Part shown: one piece after another, positions 6,537 through 12,929 of the stretch | How positions within the stretch are numbered: position 1 is the first letter of the stretch | Layout: the number at the start of each line of letters is the position of its first letter | Virus record (IMG/VR): IMGVR_UViG_3300037189_013396 | Span: 1-25,850 of that record | Strand: one strand, 5' to 3' | From: a virus | Length of the DNA stretch: 25,850 nucleotides | Translations under genes and position numbers: made by a program | The notes under the pieces: model-generated | Database searches by the model: none | Told to the model about the DNA's origin: nothing | Seen by the model: the letters and a program-made list of their open reading frames with translations, nothing else

Positions 6537-7091
6537 TTATGGCAGTGTTTTATTTTTATGGCGCTCAATAAGAAACTCTCTCACATCCTCTTCAAATGGA
6601 TCTTCAGGAAAATCAACACCGTAGTAATCTTGAATTTTGAGATAATTTGTCTCGTAGTTATCATCAATACCGATGAATTGTATCTTACCTTGATTTTCCC
6701 GAGGTATAAGATTGTCAATCAAAACGTTATTTGGATTGGCGTATTCATGTGGAGTGATTGCACCATATCTACCACCATACGCTGTAGAAACCCAAACTCT
6801 TGCAGCTTCTTGATCTTCACGCGCAAAGATGTCCTTTGGATCAAAATCCCAACCAGCAAGTTCGTTGATTTTTTCAGCATAATCTCTGGTTGCTGTGGTG
6901 AGAATATGCACGTTTTCCTTGCCGACCAATTCACGACTGAAACGAATCAGCGCATAACTGCATGGACGAATGATTGTGTGGTATGTAAAGCCACCATCAC
7001 CAAGAGAAAACTGAACATGGTTTTGGTTTGGTTCATCCCAAAGTGTATGTATCATAGTCTCGTCGATATCAAAATAGATTTTGTTTATCAT
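6537..7091 (-). CDS. HAD-superfamily phosphatase (NIF/FCP-like), 184 aa
   Basis: Motif I is IYFDIDETMIHTLWDE (nucleophile D8, acid/base D10, a DxDxT). Motif II is around HILTTATRDYAEKINELAGW, and the acidic motif IV is probably near NVLIDNLIPRENQ or FIGIDDNYETN. A RPCSYALI segment after motif I recalls NIF/FCP-like phosphatases. The enzyme should hydrolyse a phosphomonoester; the substrate is not clear. T4 polynucleotide kinase uses the same fold for its 3'-phosphatase, so a nucleic acid end is one candidate. It directly follows the cREC-type gene, with a 12-base gap. Confidence 0.82.
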   Translation of the reverse strand: MINKIYFDIDETMIHTLWDEPNQNHVQFSLGDGGFTYHTIIRPCSYALIRFSRELVGKENVHILTTATRDYAEKINELAGWDFDPKDIFAREDQEAARVWVSTAYGGRYGAITPHEYANPNNVLIDNLIPRENQGKIQFIGIDDNYETNYLKIQDYYGVDFPEDPFEEDVREFLIERHKNKTLP

Positions 7092-7103
7092 AGTAATTTA
7101 GTT

Positions 7104-7553
7104 TTATTGTGTTTCTTCTCCGTCAAGCCAAAGTTGCTTTAAGACTTCTTTGATGTTTTTCGCTCCCCATTGGTTTGCGCTGTGAACGTAGCAGGTTGGA
7201 GTTTTGATCCTACCAGACTCGTTCCACTTGTCAATCAAATATTCAGCGCAATGTTTGCCGCTTTTGGTAGTTATATCATCATAGTTAATTATGCCAGTTT
7301 TGCTTGTTACTACATGGTAATATCGCTTCATCTCATCGGATAAGTCGTGATCAAAGCTGATCACATCAGGAATACCGTTCTTCTCAATATACGCTACGAA
7401 ATCTTTATAAGTTCGAACAATATCCCAATTACCATTGGGAATACCACAAATATTTTCGAGGGATTTACCAGAAATGATTTGCTTTTTTTCGTCTCGTCTT
7501 GGGTAGATCCAAGCGTCTTTCGGAAAACGGATGTCGTCTAAGAATAGGTTCAT
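7104..7553 (-). CDS. Cyclic-phosphate-processing receiver (cREC) domain protein, 149 aa
   Basis: The start MNLFLDDIRFP gives the paired acids D6 and D7. The strand VISFDHDLSDE (about 84-94) gives the third conserved acidic cluster, and the end has CYVHSANQWGAKNIKEVL, matching the family's HSxNxxGxxNI block. This receiver-like domain has been predicted from comparative genomics to process cyclic phosphates on RNA ends or related nucleotides; I know of no direct biochemical proof. It is common in phages. Its neighbour is a HAD phosphatase, which would fit a two-step end-processing pair, but that is inference. Confidence 0.82.
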   Translation of the reverse strand: MNLFLDDIRFPKDAWIYPRRDEKKQIISGKSLENICGIPNGNWDIVRTYKDFVAYIEKNGIPDVISFDHDLSDEMKRYYHVVTSKTGIINYDDITTKSGKHCAEYLIDKWNESGRIKTPTCYVHSANQWGAKNIKEVLKQLWLDGEETQ

Positions 7554-7564
7554 TTGTTTAGTAG

Positions 7565-7708
7565 TTAGAATTTAAAGCCTGACATGCAGGTTGCACAGAT
7601 GAATAAAAATGTCCCAACAATCAATGCTGCTGAAACCGCCAATGCTGATAGCACCCAGCCCCATAGTGGCATTGTTATTGTATATGAGTGTGTGAGAAAG
7701 TCAATCAT
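7565..7708 (-). CDS. Small membrane protein, 47 aa
   Basis: ATG at 7708 lies two bases after the TAA of the 7711-8001 gene, and the frame ends at TAA 7565-7567, just before the cREC gene. The N-terminus is MIDFLTHSYTITMPLWGWVL, followed by a strongly hydrophobic helix (SALAVSAALIVGTFLFICAT) and a short CMSGFKF tail. It fills the 157-base gap exactly, which supports a real gene. Function unknown; single-span phage membrane peptides include holin-like, lysis-control and exclusion proteins, but nothing here decides. Confidence 0.7.
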   Translation of the reverse strand: MIDFLTHSYTITMPLWGWVLSALAVSAALIVGTFLFICATCMSGFKF

Positions 7709-7710
7709 GA

Positions 7711-8001
7711 TTATTTTTCAAATTTTGCCTTTAACGCTTCGTATTGTTTGCGTTCGTATTCCAATCGACGTTCATCACGTTCTTTTTCAGCGGCAATTCG
7801 ATTGCTTTCTTCTAAATCAGTTTCAAGTTTATCACCATACAGATCATAATAATAACCACCTTCATATACACTCTCTTCTACAATTCTAAGATTTGTATAT
7901 TCAGAATATCTCTTTTTGTAATCTTCTAATTGTTTTATAGTGTCGTCAAGACTACCTTCAATTTCAAGCCTCAACAGTTCTTTAGATTTAATTTTTTTCA
8001 T
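7711..8001 (-). CDS. Hypothetical coiled-coil protein, 96 aa
   Basis: I do not recognise this protein. It is almost entirely charged helix: MKKIKSKELLRLEIEGSLDD near the N-terminus and an AEKERDERRLEYERKQYEAL segment near the C-terminus, with a short Tyr/Gly-rich break (VYEGGYYYDLYGDKL) between. Its start overlaps the end of the 7988-8161 gene by 14 bases. Confidence 0.65.
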   Translation of the reverse strand: MKKIKSKELLRLEIEGSLDDTIKQLEDYKKRYSEYTNLRIVEESVYEGGYYYDLYGDKLETDLEESNRIAAEKERDERRLEYERKQYEALKAKFEK

Positions 8002-8161
8002 TCTTTAATAGTTGTTCTATGTCTACTTTTTGATAGATTGTGCATCGACTGTGTGAATATTTGTCAGGATTCTTTTGAATATCTTCAATTGATACCCAAT
8101 TGTATGATGTGGACCGATCATCTGCCCATGCTACAAGATAGTATAATGTTTTTTCTTTCAT
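7988..8161 (-). CDS. Hypothetical phage protein, 57 aa
   Basis: The chosen ATG at 8161 overlaps the TGA of the 8158-8424 gene (ATGA) and gives MKEKTLYYLVAWADDRSTSY. A longer frame to 8182 would read further into the upstream gene. The protein has a small beta-like start, then IEDIQKNPDKYSHSRCTIYQ and a helical end. Not recognised. Confidence 0.6.
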   Translation of the reverse strand: MKEKTLYYLVAWADDRSTSYNWVSIEDIQKNPDKYSHSRCTIYQKVDIEQLLKNEKN

Positions 8162-8424
8162 ATTAATTCGTAACTTTCCCATTCAATAAGCCCTTTAGGA
8201 TTAGAGTTGCAGCCTCCACATCCACCGTCTCTACCTTTGCAGATACTACATTTTTTACTTTGCTTTTGTTTCTTTAGAGAGCGGATCATTCCATGACCTG
8301 CACAATGATAGCAATTCGTGGTCGTCTCATGACCACAGAAATATCCGATTTCCCCTTCGCCATCACAAGCTGGACAGATAAGAAGGTTTTGTGATTTTAT
8401 TAGTTCTTTAATTGTGCTTGTCAT
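8158..8424 (-). CDS. DnaJ-like cysteine-rich zinc protein, 88 aa
   Basis: The protein carries repeated CxxC units of the DnaJ zinc-finger type: CPACDGEGEIGYFCG, then CYHCAGHGMI, CSICKGRDGGCGGCN. At least four such pairs could bind two zinc ions. In DnaJ this region is a chaperone part, but here it stands alone without a J domain, as in several small phage and bacterial proteins that may fold or scaffold partners. The role is unknown. It is coupled to both neighbours by ATGA overlaps (8421-8424 and 8158-8161). Confidence 0.75.
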   Translation of the reverse strand: MTSTIKELIKSQNLLICPACDGEGEIGYFCGHETTTNCYHCAGHGMIRSLKKQKQSKKCSICKGRDGGCGGCNSNPKGLIEWESYELI

Positions 8425-8582
8425 AGTCTGTCTCTTTCTTCGAATTGTTCACCTTCGCTCTGAAGTAATTTTGCAGCGGCAATAAGAAATTGATCAGGTG
8501 TAGCAGAATTGACATCGCTACCAGACATAAATTTGTAGTCAATCAATTTATGTTCTTTGTCAAAGTCATTCATCGCTACCAT
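8421..8582 (-). CDS. Small hypothetical protein, 53 aa
   Basis: The frame from ATG 8582 (MVAMNDFDKEHKLIDYKFMS) to TGA 8421-8423 fills the gap before the zinc-protein gene and overlaps its ATG as ATGA. It is preceded by GAGAG five bases before the start, one of the few Shine-Dalgarno-like sites in this cluster. The C-terminus is helical (QFLIAAAKLLQSEGEQFEER). The frame is open upstream to a TAG without another ATG. Function unknown. Confidence 0.65.
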   Translation of the reverse strand: MVAMNDFDKEHKLIDYKFMSGSDVNSATPDQFLIAAAKLLQSEGEQFEERDRL

Positions 8583-8610
8583 GAAATCTCTCAAGTCTTG
8601 AGCGTGTTGT

Positions 8611-9084
8611 TCATCTCCATTTGGTTTCTTCTTGTTTTGTTTCTAGTTCTTTTATTTTTGCTTTGACGGCGCGGACGAGTGAATAGTAATGCTTACCTTG
8701 GTCATTGTCAATGAATTTGTCGTTCTCATCGTAACATTCTTCGTATCTTTCGATCAAACTGAGAACTTCAAGCATTTCAGATTCTCTAATTCCAATATAA
8801 TCATCATCACCATAAGTAAAATGCCGAACTTCATAGTAAGAATTTGTTATTTTCTTAATAACCATTGTAGAGTCATCAAGAAAACAATTAATGAATAGTG
8901 CAAATAAGTATTCAACATCTTCAAGTGTTGTGTTGCCTACACCAAACAACTTATAACAGCTTTGGGAACGCAGGTTTAATGTTCGTTTGAGAACTTCCCA
9001 ATCTTTGTGTTTCTCAAATGCAACCTCCAAACCTTTAAGACGTTCATTGAAATTTGCCGTTAGCCTATCTAAAATATGTTTCAT
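8611..9084 (-). CDS. Hypothetical phage protein, 157 aa
   Basis: I do not recognise this protein. It starts MKHILDRLTANFNERLKGLE, is mainly helical, contains FALFINCFLDDSTMVIKKIT and an acidic stretch (ERYEECYDENDKFIDNDQGK), and ends in a charged coiled coil. Its ATG overlaps the stop of a displaced tail of the PTH2 gene (ATGA), which suggests it once stood directly behind an intact PTH2 gene and was separated from it by the insertion now at about 9117-10242. Confidence 0.7.
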   Translation of the reverse strand: MKHILDRLTANFNERLKGLEVAFEKHKDWEVLKRTLNLRSQSCYKLFGVGNTTLEDVEYLFALFINCFLDDSTMVIKKITNSYYEVRHFTYGDDDYIGIRESEMLEVLSLIERYEECYDENDKFIDNDQGKHYYSLVRAVKAKIKELETKQEETKWR

Positions 9085-9116
9085 AGTAATGGTAGTTTAT
9101 CAGTGATCCCTTCAAA
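9081..9116 (-). pseudogene. Displaced C-terminal fragment of the PTH2 gene
   Basis: The twelve codons here read FEGITDKLPLL and stop. The intact peptidyl-tRNA hydrolase at 10237-10647 ends FEGLTDHLPLL. The bases are also alike (TTTGAAGGG followed by ACTGAT in both) but not identical. This is the conserved last strand of the PTH2 fold, so it is a real fragment. It marks the old 3' end of the gene before the stretch with the 9132-9320 gene and the GIY-YIG gene came to lie between. Confidence 0.75.
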
Positions 9117-9131
9117 ATTGTAGTTTAGTTT

Positions 9132-9320
9132 TTAAGACCATCCGATGTAATGTTCCCATCCTTCAGTGCCATAGAAATCTTCATCAGACGCTTCTTGCAC
9201 CATACTTTCCAATTTAGAAACATAGTATAAAAAATCGTGGAGATCTTCGACAGTCGCATGACCGCACATCATTTTACCTCGGATTATATTAATTTCTTGT
9301 TCAGACTTTATCGGTTTCAT
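9132..9320 (-). CDS. Small conserved phage protein (GTEGWxHY family), 62 aa
   Basis: The protein contains RGKMMCGHATVEDLHDFLYY, a YVSKLE helix and the end block EDFYGTEGWEHYIGW. This arrangement (a FLxYVxxLE helix, then acidic residues, then GTEGWxHY) recurs in small phage proteins without assigned function. The ATG at 9320 is chosen because the upstream ATG at 9332 falls inside the -10 box of the promoter at 9331-9358. With that promoter the leader would be only a few bases. The gene lies within the stretch that separates the PTH2 gene from its displaced tail. Confidence 0.7.
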   Translation of the reverse strand: MKPIKSEQEINIIRGKMMCGHATVEDLHDFLYYVSKLESMVQEASDEDFYGTEGWEHYIGWS

Positions 9321-9330
9321 ATTTTTATTC

Positions 9331-9358
9331 ATAATATCATGGATTTTTGGATTGTCAA
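9331..9358 (-). promoter_or_regulatory. Sigma70-type promoter
   Basis: On the minus strand TTGACA (9353-9358), a 16-base spacer, then TATTAT (9331-9336). The expected RNA start near 9324 is about four bases before the ATG at 9320. It lies back to back with the TAAATA motif of the GIY-YIG gene at 9362-9367. Confidence 0.7.
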
Positions 9359-9361
9359 GTG

Positions 9362-9367
9362 TAAATA
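9362..9367 (+). promoter_or_regulatory. TAAATA late-promoter-like motif before the GIY-YIG gene
   Basis: TAAATA, then CATGT, then ATG at 9373: a five-base spacing, the same as at the tail genes. It also decides the start codon, since the frame itself is open further upstream without an ATG. Confidence 0.5.
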
Positions 9368-9372
9368 CATGT

Positions 9373-10242
9373 ATGGCTAAAAGACCACAAATTCGAGGAC
9401 TCTACAAAATAGAAAGTCAACAAACTAAAAGAGTTTATATCGGGATTGCAAATTCTATAGATCGAAGATGGCAATATCACAAAAACTCGCTGGCATCTCA
9501 GAAACACAAAAATATTATTCTACAGAATCATGTTAATAAATATGGATTTGAAGACTTAATTTTCAGCATCCTAGAGATTTGTGAGAATTTAACTTTTGAA
9601 GAATTAAAGCTTAAAGAAATTGTCACTATTAAAAAATTTAAATCTAATGGAACTCTGTTATTCAATTTAACCGATGGTGGAGATGGAACTCTAGGACAGG
9701 GAGTGATACCATGTAAAATTAAAAATATCTATACTGGTGAAATTTTAACCTTTTCGAGTATAACAAATGCATCTGAGTATATAGATGTTGATAGGTCATC
9801 TATGGCAAAATTATTAAAAGGTAAAAAGAAACAAATGAAAGGATGGTGTTCAGCAGAGTTGGAATATGATCAATCTGAATTAAACAGAAAAAATAGAGTG
9901 TTATATCATAAAGACTATGGAGAGGTTAAAGTTGGGGAAAATATGTGCGCATTTGCCAGAAAATATAATTTAAATGAAAAAGTCATACACCGTCTATTTA
10001 CAACGCCAGATAGATACAAAAGCCACAAAGGGTGGACGACCTACGATCCAAAAATTGAAAAAAGAATTCATATGAAACATAGAAGGGTCGCTTGTTATGA
10101 TAAGCAGAAAAATTTGATCAAAGAATTTGATTTTATTTCCGAAGCTGCTAGAGAATATGATTGTGACTCATCCTCTATAAATCAAGCTTTAGCGAAACCT
10201 TTCATGAGAACGTCTATGAAATTGTATTGGAGTTACTTATAG
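9373..10242 (+). CDS. GIY-YIG homing endonuclease with C-terminal DNA-binding repeats, 289 aa
   Basis: This is a free-standing mobile endonuclease. The GIY-YIG nuclease domain fills residues 1-105: GLY at 9-11, YIG at 22-24, the catalytic arginine in DRRW (R31), KYG (Y57), the metal-binding glutamate probably E82 (LKEIVTI), and FNLTDGGDG at 97-105. Behind it are three NUMOD/IENR-like helix-turn-helix units that should give target specificity: TFSSITNASEYIDVDRSSMA (126-145), CAFARKYNLNEKVIHRLF (192-209) and FDFISEAAREYDCDSSSIN (252-270), each followed by a GW or YW block. It runs against its neighbours, is AT-richer than them, and ends overlapping the stop of the PTH2 gene. The duplicated PTH2 tail suggests its target lies there. 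Confidence 0.92.
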   Translation: MAKRPQIRGLYKIESQQTKRVYIGIANSIDRRWQYHKNSLASQKHKNIILQNHVNKYGFEDLIFSILEICENLTFEELKLKEIVTIKKFKSNGTLLFNLTDGGDGTLGQGVIPCKIKNIYTGEILTFSSITNASEYIDVDRSSMAKLLKGKKKQMKGWCSAELEYDQSELNRKNRVLYHKDYGEVKVGENMCAFARKYNLNEKVIHRLFTTPDRYKSHKGWTTYDPKIEKRIHMKHRRVACYDKQKNLIKEFDFISEAAREYDCDSSSINQALAKPFMRTSMKLYWSYL

Positions 10243-10647
10243 TAGTGGTAAATGATCAGTCAACCCTTCAAATTTATGACAAAAATGTGGTCCGATTGCG
10301 CAGCATGTCATTGTAGGAACTCCATTGAATTCGGTTGCTCCGTTGTCAGTGATCATATGAGAGATCAAACCATTGTCAAGTGCCTTCTGATGTAATTCAC
10401 GAAGTTCTTCTTCGCTGTTCACATAGACACAAATTTTACGAAATGAATTGTTAAGCCAGTGATTGATTTCTTCTACTTCTCGCCAATCGTAAATTGTCTC
10501 CGTGGAAAATTCGAACCCATCATTCACAGATGCCCAATACATTCCTTTCGTGAGGAATGCCATGCTGGCGTGACTGCCTTGCGCAATCATTTTTCCTTTG
10601 CGCATGTTCAGATCTTTGCGCATTACGATGACTTGTTTTGTATCCAT
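10237..10647 (-). CDS. Peptidyl-tRNA hydrolase, PTH2 type, 136 aa
   Basis: PTH2 enzymes free tRNA from stalled peptidyl-tRNA. The N-terminus QVIVMRKDLNMRKGKMIAQG with GSHASM matches the PTH2 block VxRxDLxMxxGKxxAQxxHA. The middle ICVYVNSEEELRELHQKALD and MITDNGATEFNGVPTMTCCAIGP match the strand-helix and the TxxGPTxTxLAIGP-like region. The C-terminus FEGLTDHLPLL is the usual last strand. Usual length. It is the archaeal/eukaryal-like type, also found in many large phages. The stop overlaps that of the convergent GIY-YIG gene by three bases, and a second copy of its tail lies at 9081-9116. It abuts the 10648-10860 gene (TAA next to ATG). Confidence 0.85.
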   Translation of the reverse strand: MDTKQVIVMRKDLNMRKGKMIAQGSHASMAFLTKGMYWASVNDGFEFSTETIYDWREVEEINHWLNNSFRKICVYVNSEEELRELHQKALDNGLISHMITDNGATEFNGVPTMTCCAIGPHFCHKFEGLTDHLPLL

Positions 10648-10860
10648 TTAATTGAAGTATTCTTTCTCTGCATTATACAACGCTTCTTCGATTGTCAACC
10701 CTTCAAAAAAACGTTTCGGTTGATACATCGCGCCAAATCCAATAGACCAAATTTGTCCACGGTCTTGAGTAAGAATTCGGGTTATGGTCGTCCCATGAAT
10801 TCCTTCGGCGTGAGGGAACAATTTTTCAATCTCAACGATTCGTTCATCTATTGTATTCAT
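10648..10860 (-). CDS. Hypothetical phage protein, 70 aa
   Basis: A short frame beginning MNTIDERIVEIEKLFPHAEG, with a beta-like middle (RILTQDRGQIWSIGFGAMYQ) and a helical end (GLTIEEALYNAEKEYF). This looks like a small globular alpha/beta protein seen in other phages, but I have no function for it. The ATG sits two bases after the TAA of the membrane-protein gene at 10863-10988, and its stop abuts the PTH2 ATG. Confidence 0.65.
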   Translation of the reverse strand: MNTIDERIVEIEKLFPHAEGIHGTTITRILTQDRGQIWSIGFGAMYQPKRFFEGLTIEEALYNAEKEYFN

Positions 10861-10862
10861 GC

Positions 10863-10988
10863 TTACCAGTGTCTTATTGTGTTAGCGATAATAAAGAAGC
10901 AGGTAATGAGGTTAACCACCCAGAACACAGTTCGTATGATTGCAGCAATGTCTGCTTCTCCATCATGATCAGTTACTTTCGGACCCAT
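10863..10988 (-). CDS. Small membrane protein, 41 aa
   Basis: The frame from ATG 10988 starts MGPKVTDHDGEADIAAIIRT and continues into a hydrophobic helix (VFWVVNLITCFFIIANTI) with a short RHW end. The hydrophilic N-terminus and single helix suggest an inner-membrane peptide. GGGCAAAGG lies just before the ATG and may serve as a ribosome binding site. The stop is two bases before the next ATG, so the gap is well explained by this gene. Function unknown. Confidence 0.68.
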   Translation of the reverse strand: MGPKVTDHDGEADIAAIIRTVFWVVNLITCFFIIANTIRHW

Positions 10989-11026
10989 CGCCTTTGCCCA
11001 AATTCTCTAAATTCTTTTTATGCTTT

Positions 11027-11464
11027 TCAATTTTTAATTTTAGCATTTATAATTCGACAGTCTTTCGTCTCAAATGAGTATGTTGGCGTTCCTTCATATC
11101 GAAGTTCTCCGTCAATTTCGATACCAATATTTGGCCTCTTGTATCTAAGAATACCAAGATCGCTATCGTAAAAACCGATAAGCTCTTCAGGATCAAGTTC
11201 AGGTGCGTCCCATTCAAAAGAATGCATGTTGAAGAATACTTCACTTGGACCATCATCGGGAAATTCTTCCAACCAAACGTAAGTGGTTGAAGAGTTCAGT
11301 TCGACTTCACGAACTGTATATTCTTGACCCTTCTCTAGCAAGTTAAACTCAGCTTGAGCGGTTTGTGGAATGAACGCGAACTTAGCAGCTTCTCGAAACT
11401 TGATCTTTTGACCGACCTTCGGAAGCCCGTGAAGGATTTTGTGTTTGTCGAATAGTTTGCCCAT
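11027..11464 (-). CDS. Hypothetical phage protein, 145 aa
   Basis: The N-terminus is MGKLFDKHKILHGLPKVGQK. The middle reads LEKGQEYTVREVELNSSTTY then VWLEEFPDDGPSEVFFNMHS, a beta-rich arrangement that recurs in small phage proteins. The end is acidic then basic (FETKDCRIINAKIKN). No function known. A spacer with AAAACACTG precedes the ATG, as at the 1360-2010 and 5013-5795 genes. Confidence 0.7.
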   Translation of the reverse strand: MGKLFDKHKILHGLPKVGQKIKFREAAKFAFIPQTAQAEFNLLEKGQEYTVREVELNSSTTYVWLEEFPDDGPSEVFFNMHSFEWDAPELDPEELIGFYDSDLGILRYKRPNIGIEIDGELRYEGTPTYSFETKDCRIINAKIKN

Positions 11465-11490
11465 GGAACGTAAAGTAGGTCAGTGTTTTA

Positions 11491-11751
11491 TTATTGATCG
11501 TAATCCATATTGAATTGGATTTGGCTGTTGTCACAGCGACGTTCAAATTCAGATTTGGTGATTTTACACACAAGATCGGTATTGTCAATATACCAACCTT
11601 TGGTATCCACAAATTCCGCTGTTTCGCCGTAGATTTCCGCCAGCCATTTAAAAGCGTTTTGCTTTTTAAAGATATTGTCATAATTGGTTCTGTATTCGTT
11701 GGACGCCACCTTGGACTTGATTTCATCTCCTGTAATATCATTCCTGCTCAT
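11491..11751 (-). CDS. Hypothetical phage protein, 86 aa
   Basis: I do not recognise this protein: MSRNDITGDEIKSKVASNEY at the start, then KKQNAFKWLAEIYGETAEFV, and a C-terminus with CKITKSEFERRCDNSQIQFN. It is small and probably soluble. Its ATG overlaps the TGA of the 48-residue gene upstream (ATGA). Confidence 0.65.
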   Translation of the reverse strand: MSRNDITGDEIKSKVASNEYRTNYDNIFKKQNAFKWLAEIYGETAEFVDTKGWYIDNTDLVCKITKSEFERRCDNSQIQFNMDYDQ

Positions 11752-11894
11752 ATTTTTTTATAGTTTTCTACAGCGATTTTAATTTTATAAACAACGTCAT
11801 CGTAATCTTCGATCTCAACGATTGCGATCTTTTTAAATTCATTGATCGTGGTTTCGATGTAATCGATCAATTTGGATTCTTCTGTTGCTGTCAT
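11748..11894 (-). CDS. Small hypothetical protein, 48 aa
   Basis: The frame from ATG 11894 reads MTATEESKLIDYIETTINEF and ends with VYKIKIAVENYKKI. The ATG overlaps the TGA of the dehydratase gene (ATGA), and its own TGA overlaps the ATG of the 11491-11751 gene, so it is locked between two coupled genes; this strongly supports it. It is an acidic, helical small protein of unknown function. Confidence 0.72.
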   Translation of the reverse strand: MTATEESKLIDYIETTINEFKKIAIVEIEDYDDVVYKIKIAVENYKKI

Positions 11895-12880
11895 GATGTG
11901 CTAGGGGTGAATTTGTTTTTGTAGAATTCAACGGTCGCCTTTAAAGCATAGCTGAAGTCCATTGGTTCAAATGCTCTGGTGTAATTTACTGTATCAATAG
12001 CATAGCGAAAATCATGACCTTTACGATCTTCTACGAATTCGATGAATGAATTTGAATCGACCGTAGCATCTGGATGCAGAATGTCAATGATTTCTCGAAT
12101 CAATTCCAAATTTGTTTTTTCCACACCGCTGCCAATGTTGTATACTTTACCAGATTCGCCACTTTCAGCAATTTCAAGAATACTCTTATTGTGGTCATCA
12201 ACGTGAATCCACTCTCTAATATTGGTGCCTTGACCATAAACAGGAATCTTCTTACCATTTACAACATTCTTAATAATGGTAGGAATGAATTTCTCATCAT
12301 TCTGATGCGGTCCAAAATTATTACAACAACGAGTAACAATAATATCTATACCAAATGTGCTTTGGAATGACAATGCAATTAAATCACTAGCAGCTTTAGA
12401 AGAAGAATATGGACTTCTTGGATTGAGAGGAGTATCCTCTGTAAATGCAGGATCATCTAAGTGTAAATGGCCATACACTTCATCTGTAGAAATACAGATA
12501 ATTCTAGCGTTAGACTTTTTCTTTAATAGATATTCCAATAATACAGCAGTCCCATAAGAATTATTGTATACAAAGGATGATGGATTGGTAATAGATCTAT
12601 CTACATGAGATTCTGCTGCAAAATGGAATACATAATCATAATCAATAGTATCTATATATCCCCCAATATTATCAATATCACATACACTACGAACTATTTC
12701 AGTATAAGTATTATGATTAATAAACTTAATAGACCTTATTTCTCTCCATCCCACTCCTTGTTTATCTATATTTATAATATTAACATAAGTATAATGTTTA
12801 TTAATATATTCTATAAAATTACTTCCAATAAATCCATTACCTCCAGTAATTAATATGTTTTTGTGATTCAGATTGAGCAT
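11891..12880 (-). CDS. rmlB: dTDP-glucose 4,6-dehydratase-like NAD-dependent sugar epimerase/dehydratase, 329 aa
   Basis: This is an extended short-chain dehydrogenase of the RmlB type, which turns dTDP-glucose into dTDP-4-keto-6-deoxyglucose. Seen: Rossmann glycine motif TGGNGFIGSNF (12-22), HFAAESHVDRS (86-96), STDEVYG (131-137, with the Asp-Glu pair typical of dehydratases), YxxxK at Y158/K162, TRCCNNFGPHQ...EKFIP (183-200) and REWIHVDDH (222-230). Length is normal. The exact sugar nucleotide is not proven. The ATG at 12880 is preferred over a TTG at 12913. No other sugar gene is in view; it may supply a sugar for DNA, capsid or host surface modification. The 5' half is visibly AT-richer than the 3' half. 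Confidence 0.88.
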   Translation of the reverse strand: MLNLNHKNILITGGNGFIGSNFIEYINKHYTYVNIINIDKQGVGWREIRSIKFINHNTYTEIVRSVCDIDNIGGYIDTIDYDYVFHFAAESHVDRSITNPSSFVYNNSYGTAVLLEYLLKKKSNARIICISTDEVYGHLHLDDPAFTEDTPLNPRSPYSSSKAASDLIALSFQSTFGIDIIVTRCCNNFGPHQNDEKFIPTIIKNVVNGKKIPVYGQGTNIREWIHVDDHNKSILEIAESGESGKVYNIGSGVEKTNLELIREIIDILHPDATVDSNSFIEFVEDRKGHDFRYAIDTVNYTRAFEPMDFSYALKATVEFYKNKFTPSTS

Positions 12881-12885
12881 ACCTA

Positions 12886-12913
12886 CATTTAGCACCAAAT
12901 GCTCACTTGTCAA
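12886..12913 (-). promoter_or_regulatory. Candidate promoter of the rmlB-like gene
   Basis: On the minus strand TTGACA (12908-12913), a 16-base spacer and TAAATG (12886-12891), then five bases to the ATG at 12880. TAAATG is a one-base variant of the TAAATA motif and a poor sigma70 -10 box. The TTGACA shares bases with TTGTCA on the plus strand, which is 17 bases from the TAAATA of the divergent gene. Confidence 0.4.
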
Positions 12914-12929
12914 ATCCTTTTTCTGTGGT

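Noticed and set aside
6543-6550. Fourth copy of the AAACACTG spacer element
   Set aside because: Here the bases encode the last residues of the HAD phosphatase (KTLP and stop), so it is probably chance.
6558-7142. 194-codon plus-strand frame
   Set aside because: Antisense shadow of the HAD phosphatase gene, whose catalytic motifs are intact.
12605-12853. 82-codon plus-strand frame rich in Ile, Asn and Tyr
   Set aside because: Antisense to the AT-rich 5' half of the rmlB-like gene; composition is explained by that.
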